In this document: positions 19,722 through 27,842 of the stretch, in pieces
Layout of the letters: each line of letters opens with the position of its first letter
Position numbering within the stretch: position 1 is the stretch's first letter
Virus record (IMG/VR): IMGVR_UViG_3300045611_000251
Location: 1 to 28,405 of that record
DNA from: a virus
DNA: 28,405 nt
Direction: 5' to 3' (one strand)
Position numbers and translations under genes: made by a program
The notes under the pieces: generated by a model
Told to the model about the DNA's origin: nothing
Seen by the model: only the letters and a program-made list of their open reading frames with translations
Databases searched by the model: none

Positions 19722-19943
19722 ATGGCAGATGAACTTAGGCAAGCCATATCAAAAACCTTGGATGTCAGTGATAATGATGACAGTGAACTTTTGCGGGCAA
19801 TGGCTAATTTGCTGATAATTCTATTATCGCAAATGGGAAATGGGGAAATGTCGGGATTGTCCGAAGAACTGAAGGCGAGGCTTTTAAATAAATATCCAAA
19901 GCCAAGCAGTTTGGCTAATCAACTGATACCAAGTCCAAGTTAA
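19722..19943 (+). CDS. Small helical protein, 73 aa
   Basis: AAGGA lies upstream of the ATG, one base after the preceding gene. The protein is acidic at the start (ISKTLDVSDNDDSELLRAM) with a hydrophobic helix (LLIILLSQMGN) and a Lys/Pro/Ser end. It precedes the scaffold gene. It might be a small head accessory protein; the function is unknown. Confidence 0.6.
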   Translation: MADELRQAISKTLDVSDNDDSELLRAMANLLIILLSQMGNGEMSGLSEELKARLLNKYPKPSSLANQLIPSPS

Positions 19944-19947
19944 AAAT

Positions 19948-19999
19948 CGGTTTGGAGAATAACCGTTGAAATCTCCCGGTTCGTGCCGTAATCCTACGG
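19948..19999 (+). promoter_or_regulatory. Two hairpins before the scaffold gene
   Basis: CGGTT (19948-19952) pairs with AACCG (19961-19965), and CCGTA (19986-19990) with TACGG (19995-19999) around a four-base loop. The second hairpin ends one base before the AAGGG ribosome binding site of the scaffold gene. They may stabilise or process the mRNA, or tune translation of abundant head proteins. Confidence 0.45.
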
Positions 20000-20012
20000 A
20001 AAGGGAAAAGAA

Positions 20013-20738
20013 ATGCCGGAACAAAATCAGGACGCACAAGCAGGCTCGTCCTCTGCATTAGGCGAAGCGATTGCCTCGTTGCCAGAGGTGCAACAAGAAG
20101 CGCAATCTGTTCAGCAAGAGTCGCAGGCGCCAACTGCGCAACAAGGCGAAACTCAAGAGCAGAATGTGCCGTTTAACCAGCATCCCCGTTTTCAGGAGTT
20201 AATTGAGGAGCGGAATTATTACCGTGAACAATTATCTAACCTGATACAGCAACGGCAACAACAACCACAGCAACCGCAACAAGCACCGCAAGAGATAGGC
20301 AATACCCCAGAGGAGAGGGAGTTCTGGAGGATGCAAAGGCAGATTGCCAGGGAAGAAGCGATGAAGGTAGCAAGTGAAAAGGAAAAGGAAATTTCCAATT
20401 CTATTGCTATCCTTACGCAGGAAATTACAAGCACAAGGTTGCAGGATTTTCGTAACCGCCATCCCGACATAAAGCCTAATTCTCCAGAGGAAAGGGCGAT
20501 TGCCGAAAAGGTAGCTCAACGTATACCATTGGAGGATGCCTATCGTATTGTGATGTATGATAAAAAGATTGCCGAAGCTGGAAAGCAGGGGGTGCAACAG
20601 TCAAAGCAACAGATGGAAGCCAAGAAGCAGGCTAATGTTGAGCAAAACTCTATTCCTCCGAATGCGGTTCCTCCCACAAAGGAGAAACTTACACTTCGCC
20701 AGAGGATAGAGAAAAATGCGAAAGAGATGGGCTTTTAG
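20013..20738 (+). CDS. Putative capsid scaffold protein
   Basis: A 241-residue, Gln- and Glu-rich, largely helical protein directly before the major capsid gene, as expected for a scaffold. A disordered start (Ala/Gln/Ser/Glu) leads to NQHPRFQELIEERNYYREQL, a Gln/Pro-rich segment (Q-run near 72-85), then helices with EEREFWRMQRQIAREEAMK and a basic C-terminus (LTLRQRIEKNAKEMGF) that would contact the capsid shell. HPRFxxLIEER-type segments recur in phage scaffolds. AAGGG upstream. The gene ends in TAG. Confidence 0.75.
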   Translation: MPEQNQDAQAGSSSALGEAIASLPEVQQEAQSVQQESQAPTAQQGETQEQNVPFNQHPRFQELIEERNYYREQLSNLIQQRQQQPQQPQQAPQEIGNTPEEREFWRMQRQIAREEAMKVASEKEKEISNSIAILTQEITSTRLQDFRNRHPDIKPNSPEERAIAEKVAQRIPLEDAYRIVMYDKKIAEAGKQGVQQSKQQMEAKKQANVEQNSIPPNAVPPTKEKLTLRQRIEKNAKEMGF

Positions 20739-20742
20739 GTTT

Positions 20743-20757
20743 CCATACAACCTATGG
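20743..20757 (+). promoter_or_regulatory. Hairpin overlapping the capsid gene ribosome binding site
   Basis: CCATA (20743-20747) pairs with TATGG (20753-20757) around CAACC. The following GAG completes the GGGAG ribosome binding site, so two of its G residues are in the stem. The capsid ATG follows at 20767. Confidence 0.45.
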
Positions 20758-20766
20758 GAGTTTTAA

Positions 20767-21732
20767 ATGGCATCGGGTAATTCAAGTTATACTGCATTGA
20801 TTACCTCTACCCTGCAAAATCTCCCCGCAGAAGTCTTTGACGCAGTTTCTACCAACAATGCACTACTTTATATGCTCCAGAAGAAGGGCAACCTAAAGAT
20901 AGTGTCAGGTGGTAGAAGTTTCACTCACCCAATATATTACAAGCAAAATACCTCATTCAGGTCATATGGAAAGACAGATACTATTGATACGCCCTTGATG
21001 GATGACATCACCAGAGCAGAATATCCTATCAAGACAATCGCTGGTTCTGTGGTAATTTCTATGCTTGAAGAGGCGATGAATGCTGGCAATAGAGAGAAGT
21101 TGATTGACTTGGTTGAGGAAACTGTTACCAGGGCAAAGATTTCTATGTCGGAGACTTTAGGGGACCAGGTATTCAAGGATGGTTCTGCAGCAAATGATAT
21201 GGATGGGCTGCAACATTTAATCAATTCTTCGCCGTCAACACAAACAGATGTTGGAGGAATTGACCCATCAGCCACGGGAAATACTTACTGTCGTAACCAA
21301 GCTGATACTAATGCTACTAATTTTAATGCCACCGCTGCTACTACTTTCGCAGAATTATCGGCACAGGTTACAAATTGCACCTATGGTCGCCAAGGTCCGA
21401 GGTTAGTGGTAACGACAAAGACCTTGTATGCTGAATATGAGAGTTTGCTCACATCCAATATCCGCTATGTTACGACTGAACTTGCGGATGCTGGATTCTT
21501 GCACCTCGCATACCAGACTATGCCAGTAGTATTTGATGACAACTGCTCCGCAAATACGATGTATCTGGTTGATACTGACAATTTGTGGTTGCAGGTGTTA
21601 GCACAAGGCAATATGGAGTTAACGGATATGCAACAGTCAACCGACCAGTTAATGAAGGTTGCGTTGCTATATCTATTTGGCAACCTTACCACTGGTTCTC
21701 GTAGAACCAATGGTTATATCTTATGGTCATAA
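20767..21732 (+). CDS. Major capsid protein (HK97-fold type)
   Basis: The 321-residue protein has the features of short HK97-like phage capsid proteins: an N-terminal arm, then GNLKIVSGGRSFTHPIYYKQ, the P-domain-like strand MDDITRAEYPIKTIAGSVVI, the spine helix IDLVEETVTRAKISMSETLG, SSPSTQTDVGGIDPSATGN, and late strands PRLVVTTKTLYAEYESLL and MPVVFDDNC. Position after the scaffold and the high expected expression support this. It ends at the TAA that overlaps the hairpin before the next gene. Confidence 0.88.
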   Translation: MASGNSSYTALITSTLQNLPAEVFDAVSTNNALLYMLQKKGNLKIVSGGRSFTHPIYYKQNTSFRSYGKTDTIDTPLMDDITRAEYPIKTIAGSVVISMLEEAMNAGNREKLIDLVEETVTRAKISMSETLGDQVFKDGSAANDMDGLQHLINSSPSTQTDVGGIDPSATGNTYCRNQADTNATNFNATAATTFAELSAQVTNCTYGRQGPRLVVTTKTLYAEYESLLTSNIRYVTTELADAGFLHLAYQTMPVVFDDNCSANTMYLVDTDNLWLQVLAQGNMELTDMQQSTDQLMKVALLYLFGNLTTGSRRTNGYILWS

Positions 21733-21733
21733 G
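21720..21733 (+). promoter_or_regulatory. Hairpin abutting a strong ribosome binding site
   Basis: CTTAT (21720-21724) pairs with ATAAG (21729-21733) around GGTC, overlapping the capsid stop. Its 3' arm runs into AAGGAGG at 21731-21737, the site for the next gene at 21744. It could hold the site partly closed until ribosomes finish the capsid gene. Confidence 0.4.
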
Positions 21734-21743
21734 GAGGATAAAG

Positions 21744-22271
21744 ATGAAAAGATACCTATTTTTTGTCTTGGCACTCCTATTGACTATTGGAGTTGCCAGT
21801 GCGGCGAATATACCTACCGCAGTTGACCCGCAGAATGGACCAGAAGTATGGACGATGGAAGTCTATAATGATTCCGGTGGTGCATTGACTTCAGGTTCAG
21901 TAGTAGTGTGGGATTATACAGATGACGATATGTATAAAATTGAAAATCGTAAGATGTATATAACCACCACTACAACTGCTGATGATATTGCGGTGGCGGG
22001 AGTTGTCGTTGATGACTCTATTCCTGCTGGTAGTGTTGGGACAATCGCAATTTATGGTCCGGTAAAAGCAAAAGCATCTAATTCAGGAGTCACTGCCGGA
22101 TATATAGTAGGCACCGGCACAACCGAGGGGACTTGCGATAACTATTCCAACACAGGGGACAATGACGGAACTCTCGGATGGGGAATCAGAGCTAACAGTG
22201 AGGGGACGAAAGGTGGTGGAACCAACATTCCGATAATTTTCGTCAATCCTCATCAGGACGCATCGCCGTAA
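21744..22271 (+). CDS. Signal-peptide-bearing putative virion protein, 175 aa
   Basis: Encoded right after the major capsid, where decoration or head fibre proteins usually lie. It begins with a clear Sec signal (MKRYLFFVLALLLTIGVASA, likely cut before ANIPT). The mature part is beta-rich with VWTMEVYNDSGGALTSGSVV, DDIAVAGVVVDDSIPAGSVG and GYIVGTGTTEGTC, like small decoration or spike domains. AAGGAGG lies 6 bases upstream, so the start is secure. Export of a protein in this position is unexpected for a normal phage. Confidence 0.7.
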   Translation: MKRYLFFVLALLLTIGVASAANIPTAVDPQNGPEVWTMEVYNDSGGALTSGSVVVWDYTDDDMYKIENRKMYITTTTTADDIAVAGVVVDDSIPAGSVGTIAIYGPVKAKASNSGVTAGYIVGTGTTEGTCDNYSNTGDNDGTLGWGIRANSEGTKGGGTNIPIIFVNPHQDASP

Positions 22272-22280
22272 AAAACAAAT

Positions 22281-22309
22281 GGGGGGGGTTATCTCCCCCC
22301 TGTCTTTAT
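22281..22309 (+). terminator. G/C hairpin, terminator-like, before the lipoprotein gene
   Basis: A run of eight G (22281-22288) faces CCCCCC (22295-22300) with a short TTATCT loop, followed by TGTCTTTAT. This resembles an intrinsic terminator with a weak T-tract. The next gene begins at once (ATG 22310) with no ribosome binding site of its own. It may reduce expression after the head genes. Confidence 0.5.
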
Positions 22310-22543
22310 ATGAAATATATAATTTTAATCCTAATTTTCTTAATTTCCGGGTGCGCAACTATATATTACCCGATAGATGTTGACACGAGCAAGATAAAAT
22401 ATATCTCCAATTTTGATACTGTGCATATAAAATGTTCTATATGTAAAGGCGATGCCGTGGTTTATAAATATACCAAGAGCGGGAAGATTATCTGCCCAAG
22501 ATGTTTCAGGAAATTAAGAAACCATAACCTTTATGATAGATAA
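22310..22543 (+). CDS. Lipoprotein with zinc-ribbon-like cysteine pairs
   Basis: A lipoprotein signal with lipobox LISGC (Cys15) is followed by a short mature domain that has Cys42-x2-Cys45 (KCSICKG) and Cys62-x2-Cys65 (ICPRCFRK), a zinc ribbon spacing. Zinc ribbons are normally cytoplasmic, so a lipidated, exported one is unusual; in the periplasm these cysteines might form disulphides instead. The stop overlaps the start of the O-antigen ligase-like gene, so the two are probably co-translated. Confidence 0.7.
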   Translation: MKYIILILIFLISGCATIYYPIDVDTSKIKYISNFDTVHIKCSICKGDAVVYKYTKSGKIICPRCFRKLRNHNLYDR

Positions 22544-23657
22544 GTTATTCATAGCGTTCTTTGCTATTTTACCTTTTTCAAATTTTCTTTTCAAGAAAGT
22601 TAATATTTGGCACGCACAAGGGCAGTTCTTTCAGGTAGGATTGTTAGTCCTATTTTGCGCTTCGTTCTTTGAAAAATCTAAATATACCCAATCGGTGAAC
22701 AAGCCTTTGGGGTTATTTCTGCTATGGTCAGGTTTGACTACGGCATATCACTGGATTGATATCATAGCACAGACTAACAATTATCCAGTTAAGCTATTCT
22801 TCCCTTTCTTCAACCTTCTCTGTGCAGTTATATTATACCGATTATGCGTAGAATATTTAGATAAGGAAAAGATTGGGAAAATACTGAAATATTTTTCTTA
22901 TAGCGTCATCATACTGTTGTTCTATTGCGTATTACAATATTTACAGTTAGATGAGTTTTTTAAAGGGATTTCTGGAAATCAAGATGAACTTGTAGGAACA
23001 ATAGGAAACAAAAGTCATCTTTCGGGTTATCTTGCCTTATGCCAACCGTTGTTCTTTGAAAAAAAGATAGTAAATATCCTTGCCTTAATTTTATTATGGT
23101 TAATCATTTTCATTGCGGGTTCAGTTTCGGGATTATGTTGTGGATTTGCTATTTTATTGTTTTATCTTTTTTTTAAGAAAAAATGGGTTTATTTTACTTT
23201 AATCCTGTCATCTATACTATCAAGCGGTATATATCTTTTTGTAAAATGTCCTTATTTTTTTACTTCAAGTCATCGGGTTGAGTTATGGATGGAGATATTC
23301 CAAAAGTTAAGATTAAAAGCAATTACTGGATATGGATTGGGATATTTTGAGACACTTAAAATTTATATTGAAAGGTCTGTCTGGCGGCATTTTCATAATG
23401 AGTATTTACAGGTGGTTTTTGAGATAGGGGTTATCGGCTTGGCGCTGTTGTGCTGGTTAATCTGGGATTATTTTAAGAATTTCAGGGTGCTTAAAACAGA
23501 TTTATCAATAAGGTTAGCCAGTATGTTCTTTGGATACTGCATTCTGGCTCTATTTACCTTTAATGCCCACTTGTGGATATTGAGCGGAATAGGGGTTATG
23601 AGTTATAGTTTTCTTTATTGTTTAAGAGATTTTAAACCTCAGATATTAGGAGCGTAA
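22533..23657 (+). CDS. O-antigen ligase/polymerase (WaaL/Wzy)-like membrane protein
   Basis: A 374-residue integral membrane protein with about ten hydrophobic segments. The family features are GTIGNKSHLSGYLALCQPLF at 155-174 after an extracytoplasmic loop, then the large periplasmic loop with Arg248 and Trp252 (HRVELWMEIFQ), GYGLGYFE at 266-273, and the HNEYLQVVFEIGVIGL motif with His288. These match O-antigen ligases and polymerases that move undecaprenyl-linked glycans. In phages such enzymes alter host surface sugar and block further infection. Its place in the middle of head and tail genes is odd, since such genes usually sit at the edge. Confidence 0.8.
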   Translation: MIDKLFIAFFAILPFSNFLFKKVNIWHAQGQFFQVGLLVLFCASFFEKSKYTQSVNKPLGLFLLWSGLTTAYHWIDIIAQTNNYPVKLFFPFFNLLCAVILYRLCVEYLDKEKIGKILKYFSYSVIILLFYCVLQYLQLDEFFKGISGNQDELVGTIGNKSHLSGYLALCQPLFFEKKIVNILALILLWLIIFIAGSVSGLCCGFAILLFYLFFKKKWVYFTLILSSILSSGIYLFVKCPYFFTSSHRVELWMEIFQKLRLKAITGYGLGYFETLKIYIERSVWRHFHNEYLQVVFEIGVIGLALLCWLIWDYFKNFRVLKTDLSIRLASMFFGYCILALFTFNAHLWILSGIGVMSYSFLYCLRDFKPQILGA

Positions 23658-23658
23658 T

Positions 23659-24657
23659 ATGAAAACCCGTTTGGAAATTCGCACTCGTGTAGCTACAGAT
23701 ACAAGAGAAACACAGATAAATACCGCAATAGAAGAATACATCAACCAGACTCTCTTGGAATTGCAGGAGCCAGCGTGGGCTTTTGAGCAGATACAAGGTT
23801 TCAGGGGCTTTAGCCATCTCTGGAGTTTTAACCGCAGGAAGACTACTCTTGCCACAGCCGCCTCAACAGAGTTCTATCAACTGCCAAGGGATGTGGATAA
23901 AATCGGTTTAATCAGGCAGATTACTACTCCCACAAAGATAAATTTTATTCCTGATGACTTATTTTATGAGTATATCCCCTATCCTACGGCAACAGGGAAT
24001 CCCAGATGGTATAGGATATGGGAAGAAGAAGGGGTTGAGGTGAGGTTGTCAACTGATGATATGATTGAAGTTCTTTCTTCTTCTTCAAGCGATACTTCGC
24101 AGACGGTAAGGATAGTCGGTTATGACACAAACGGGCTATTAAGGACAGAGAGTCTTACCCTGACAGGCGAGACTGCGGTAGCAGGCACGATAACTTATGA
24201 TGCTGGTAAAATTCTGCGGGTGTCAAAATCGGCAGATACGACGGGGATAATCACGGTAAGGGAAAAGACCGCAGATACTACCTTGGTTAAATTAGCCCCC
24301 ACAGAGAGGACAGCAAGATTTAAGATTATATCATTCTATCCAATCCCATCTTCAGCAATAACATTATATATAGAGTATTTTACCGCAATTCGCAGGCTTG
24401 AGGGCGATAATGATGTCCCCGATATTCCAGAAAAGTGGCTTTGGCTTGTAAGAGTAGGAACGATGGCTAAGGTATATCAGTATCAGAATAAGGAAAGTTT
24501 GTTCAACACTATGCAGGGGATATATGCCACCGGCGTAAGGGCGATGGTAAAATCGGATATGCAGAATGCGGATTATATCCCCGCACTCAGGTCGCAACTC
24601 AATAACTTAGGCAATAAGGATATTCTTGATTTAGTTGATTTGCCATTAGGGGTTTAA
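23659..24657 (+). CDS. Head-to-tail adaptor / connector-like protein, 332 aa
   Basis: The N-terminal domain (TRLEIRTRVATDTRETQINT and AIEEYINQTLLELQEP) and the C-terminal segment (DVPDIPEKWLWLVRVGTMAK) match phage connector proteins that bind below the portal. Between these is a beta-rich insertion (residues about 110-225, with SQTVRIVGYDTNGLLRTES). Length is above the usual simple adaptor, reflecting the insertion. AGGAG precedes the start, one base after the previous gene. It would join the head to the tail nozzle. Confidence 0.7.
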   Translation: MKTRLEIRTRVATDTRETQINTAIEEYINQTLLELQEPAWAFEQIQGFRGFSHLWSFNRRKTTLATAASTEFYQLPRDVDKIGLIRQITTPTKINFIPDDLFYEYIPYPTATGNPRWYRIWEEEGVEVRLSTDDMIEVLSSSSSDTSQTVRIVGYDTNGLLRTESLTLTGETAVAGTITYDAGKILRVSKSADTTGIITVREKTADTTLVKLAPTERTARFKIISFYPIPSSAITLYIEYFTAIRRLEGDNDVPDIPEKWLWLVRVGTMAKVYQYQNKESLFNTMQGIYATGVRAMVKSDMQNADYIPALRSQLNNLGNKDILDLVDLPLGV

Positions 24658-26487
24658 ATGAAAAAAATAGCATTCACATTATTGTTCAGTTTATTTTTAA
24701 TCGTTAATTCTTTTGCACAGGAAAAGTCAAGAGTTTATCCTTCCCAAGGTTTGCAGGTCTTTCTTGGTCTTGATGACACTTCAAGTCCTCCTACCGTCAA
24801 GGATGGCAGGGCTGCCGATTTACAGAATATCACCCTTGATGTAACTGGTGCTGCCACAAAGCGCAGTGGTTATGCGTTCTTATCTATGCTTGATATGAAT
24901 GCCGCAGTTGATAGTTTTGAGGCGGTTACAGGGATTTATGAACTCTATAAGTCGGATGGCACAAGGACAATCTTATCTTCTTGCGGCAGCAAGTTATTCA
25001 AGATAACCACCGCAGGAGTTAGGACTGAGATTACCGGCACGGTCACCATAACCGAGGGGCAGAACTATCAGTTCTCCTGGGTTACCGCCCTTGATTATGC
25101 CATAGGGACAAATGGGACTGACCCGATAATAAAAACCAACGGGACTACCACCTCTGTCTTAAATGTCTCCAGTTTATCAAATGCACTTACCGATGCCAAA
25201 TGCGTTATCTGGTGGAAGAATTATCTCGTAGTAGGCAATACCATTGAGGCGGGGACAAAGCATACCACACGCATTCGTTGGTCTAATGTCGGGACTATTG
25301 AGACTTGGTCTGATGATGATTATGTGGATATTGCTGCTTTGGGCGGTCAACAGATAGAGGCATTGATTACCCTCTATGATGACTTATATGTATTCCTTAC
25401 CGATAGCATTTATAAGGTTTCCCTTGTGGGCGGTGATGAGTTAATAAATGTAACAAAAGTGTCGGAAGGCATAGGGTGCATTGCCAAAAACTCCGTCAAG
25501 AATATCGCCATAGGGAACAGTGAGGGGATTATATTTCTCTCAAGGGATAAGACCATAAATTACCTTGATGGCGTAAAGGTTATGGAAATATCATCATCAA
25601 TCATCAACCTGATGGATGGATTGTCTGCCGCACGGCTTCCTTATGCGGTTGCGGTAGATGATAGGACTAACTCCCATTATTATCTCTCAGTCACCAATGG
25701 AAGCGCAAGCACTAATAATCTTCTGCTTGATTTTCATTATGGCATAGGGGAATGGTCAAAACATACTGGAATAAATGCTAATGCTTTTGGTATTGCCAAC
25801 GATACAAATGAAGTCTTGCAAGTATATTTCGGTAACTATAAATCTTTTGTGTATCAGTTATCCGACCCTGATAAGAATAGCGATGTGGCAGGAGAGTTGG
25901 GGGTATTTGACAGCAAGGGGACGATTGATACTGATACCGCAAGTGGATTGGTTATATTATATGATGCTTCGGCAGATTTTACCGATGTTACAGGCGCAAC
26001 AGTAACGATTACTTCCGGCACAGGCGAAGATGAGACATCAATAGTTTGCTCAACGAAGACTGCCACTGGGATAGTTGTAACCGATGCTTTGACTGCTACA
26101 ACAAATTCCGGATATTCCATAGGTGCTATTGATGCCTATTATACGACTAAATGGTATGATACTGGGGTTTCCACGAGGCGCAAGAATTTTGGAGAACTAT
26201 TCCTCTGGGCAACTAGTGAGACTTCAGCCACGATGCAGATTTATTCTGCGACCGATTTTTCATCAACAATCAATTCAACTGATGTGACCTTGGCTACTGA
26301 TGGTTCATTGTGGGGAACGGCTATATGGGGGACGGATACCTGGGGTGGCACATCAACATCACTCACAAGAGTTCCCTTAAGTGTCTCGGGAAGGTTTATA
26401 AAGTATAAATTCTCAGAAAATACCATTGATGAGCCGATGGAGTTATTTGGGTATTCCACATTACTCTGGGATTTAGATGAGTTCTAA
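24658..26487 (+). CDS. Phage tail nozzle/stabilisation-like protein with N-terminal signal peptide, 609 aa
   Basis: The region after residue 30 (SQGLQVFLGLDDTSSPP, GRAADLQNITLDVTG, ATKRSGY) is typical of large phage tail or stabilisation proteins that begin with a short motif about DNA-proximal gene products, and most of the rest is beta-propeller-like (WVTALDYAIGTNGTDPIIKT, RWSNVGTIETWSDDDYVDI, FLTDSIYKVSLVGGDE). However, the protein starts with a clear signal peptide (MKKIAFTLLFSLFLIVNSFA, cut before QEKSR). The ATG directly follows the previous stop, and the next Met is too far inside to be the start. An exported tail protein of this type is unusual. Confidence 0.72.
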   Translation: MKKIAFTLLFSLFLIVNSFAQEKSRVYPSQGLQVFLGLDDTSSPPTVKDGRAADLQNITLDVTGAATKRSGYAFLSMLDMNAAVDSFEAVTGIYELYKSDGTRTILSSCGSKLFKITTAGVRTEITGTVTITEGQNYQFSWVTALDYAIGTNGTDPIIKTNGTTTSVLNVSSLSNALTDAKCVIWWKNYLVVGNTIEAGTKHTTRIRWSNVGTIETWSDDDYVDIAALGGQQIEALITLYDDLYVFLTDSIYKVSLVGGDELINVTKVSEGIGCIAKNSVKNIAIGNSEGIIFLSRDKTINYLDGVKVMEISSSIINLMDGLSAARLPYAVAVDDRTNSHYYLSVTNGSASTNNLLLDFHYGIGEWSKHTGINANAFGIANDTNEVLQVYFGNYKSFVYQLSDPDKNSDVAGELGVFDSKGTIDTDTASGLVILYDASADFTDVTGATVTITSGTGEDETSIVCSTKTATGIVVTDALTATTNSGYSIGAIDAYYTTKWYDTGVSTRRKNFGELFLWATSETSATMQIYSATDFSSTINSTDVTLATDGSLWGTAIWGTDTWGGTSTSLTRVPLSVSGRFIKYKFSENTIDEPMELFGYSTLLWDLDEF

Positions 26488-26806
26488 AAAATTTATAATC
26501 ATCAGTTTTGTTTTAGGTCTTTTTCTTGGTTTGGCAATTTCAGTTAATGCTTACCGATTTGAGAAGCCACAGAGGATAACCGCCTTTGATGAGAATAACC
26601 TTGTGATACTAAATAGGGTCTTGGAGCAACTCTGGGATTTGACTAATGGAAGATACAGTCCTGACTCTGGCTTAACTGCGTCAACAGGGACTGGAACAAT
26701 AAAGATGGGGTCAGTAAATAATGCTAATAGTGTAGGATGGATTAAATTTACCAAGACAGATGGCACAGCAATTTATATCCCATACTGGTCAACGGATGCG
26801 CCATAA
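26477..26806 (+). CDS. Small exported putative virion protein, 109 aa
   Basis: The N-terminus has a signal peptide (about residues 1-25, ending AISVNA before YRFEK). The mature part has a helical segment (ITAFDENNLVILNRVLEQLW) and a C-terminal strand pattern (VGWIKFTKTDGTAIYIPYW) that resembles small phage fibre or collar domains. It overlaps the previous gene by 11 bases, and lies directly before the fibre gene, so is likely tail-associated. The exact role is unknown. Confidence 0.6.
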   Translation: MSSKKFIIISFVLGLFLGLAISVNAYRFEKPQRITAFDENNLVILNRVLEQLWDLTNGRYSPDSGLTASTGTGTIKMGSVNNANSVGWIKFTKTDGTAIYIPYWSTDAP

Positions 26807-26815
26807 GGAGAAATT

Positions 26816-27835
26816 ATGAAAAAGTTGTTTTTATCTCTATCTTTGTTTTTAATCCCATTACTTTGCTTCGCAGCACCTCCCTCCAGAACGTATAGTTATG
26901 TCTCCGGTAGTATAATCCAGCCAGATGAAGTTCAGACCAATGAGGATAATATATATCGGTATCTGCAGGTTGGCGTGGATACACTTTCCAATAATTCAGT
27001 AACTACTTCAAATATAACTGATGGCACAATCGTTAATGCGGATATTTCTGGAAGTGCCGCAATCGTAGGGAGCAAACTTGATTTATCTACGCCTGGAGCA
27101 ATAGGTGGGACTACGCCATCAACAGGGACTTTTAGCACCTTGACTGCAACAACAATCAATGCCTTTACGCTTGGTGGAAAAATTACCGGAGGTTCAAGTG
27201 AGATAGAGGGTTCTAACTTTGATATTGATGGTGGCACAATAGATGGGGCAACGATAGGCGGGGCTTCTGCAGGAGTAGGGACATTTACCTCTATAACTAC
27301 CCCTTCATTAACCGCTACAGGTAACCTTGATATTGGTTCTTATTCTTTTACTGCTCAAACTTTAGTTTCCGATATTGCGATTGGCACTGCGCCTTTTACA
27401 GTGACATCCACAACAAAAGTAACTAATCTTAATGCCGACCAACTTGATGGACAAGATGATTCGTATTATACCAATATGTCTAATGCGGCTTCTGGAACAT
27501 TGGCAGTTGCAAGAGGTGGAACTGGAATAACTGGAAAAATTCTTAATATTGTAACATATACAGGAAATAATAGCAATCAGACGGTGGCACACGGATTAGG
27601 GACAACTCCTGCGATTATAATAATTTGCGAAACAGGTGATAATAATAGCAATCCGTATTTATGGATGACTGGGTATCCTACTAATAAAATGCGTTCAATA
27701 GATGCTGCGGGAAGTATCGTATCAAGTGTTTTTACAGCTGCACCTGACGCAACTAATGTTTATCTTACAGGCGGTAAAACCGATGTTAATGAAAATGGTC
27801 TTGGTTATATGATGATTTCTATAAGAAGCCAATAA
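26816..27835 (+). CDS. Tail-fibre-like protein with signal peptide, 339 aa
   Basis: Residues 1-19 are a signal peptide (MKKLFLSLSLFLIPLLCFA before APPSR). The next part has phage fibre repeats: GGTTPSTGTFSTLTATTIN, GGTIDGATIGGASAGVGTFT, LNADQLDGQDDSYY and GTLAVARGGTGITGK, patterns of trimeric shaft segments. The last 90 residues (NQTVAHGLGTTPAIIIICE and NVYLTGGKTDVNENG) look like a receptor-binding tip of the H-type. AAGGAG gives a good start. It should bind the host surface; the exported form is unexpected. Confidence 0.78.
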   Translation: MKKLFLSLSLFLIPLLCFAAPPSRTYSYVSGSIIQPDEVQTNEDNIYRYLQVGVDTLSNNSVTTSNITDGTIVNADISGSAAIVGSKLDLSTPGAIGGTTPSTGTFSTLTATTINAFTLGGKITGGSSEIEGSNFDIDGGTIDGATIGGASAGVGTFTSITTPSLTATGNLDIGSYSFTAQTLVSDIAIGTAPFTVTSTTKVTNLNADQLDGQDDSYYTNMSNAASGTLAVARGGTGITGKILNIVTYTGNNSNQTVAHGLGTTPAIIIICETGDNNSNPYLWMTGYPTNKMRSIDAAGSIVSSVFTAAPDATNVYLTGGKTDVNENGLGYMMISIRSQ

Positions 27836-27842
27836 GAAGAAT

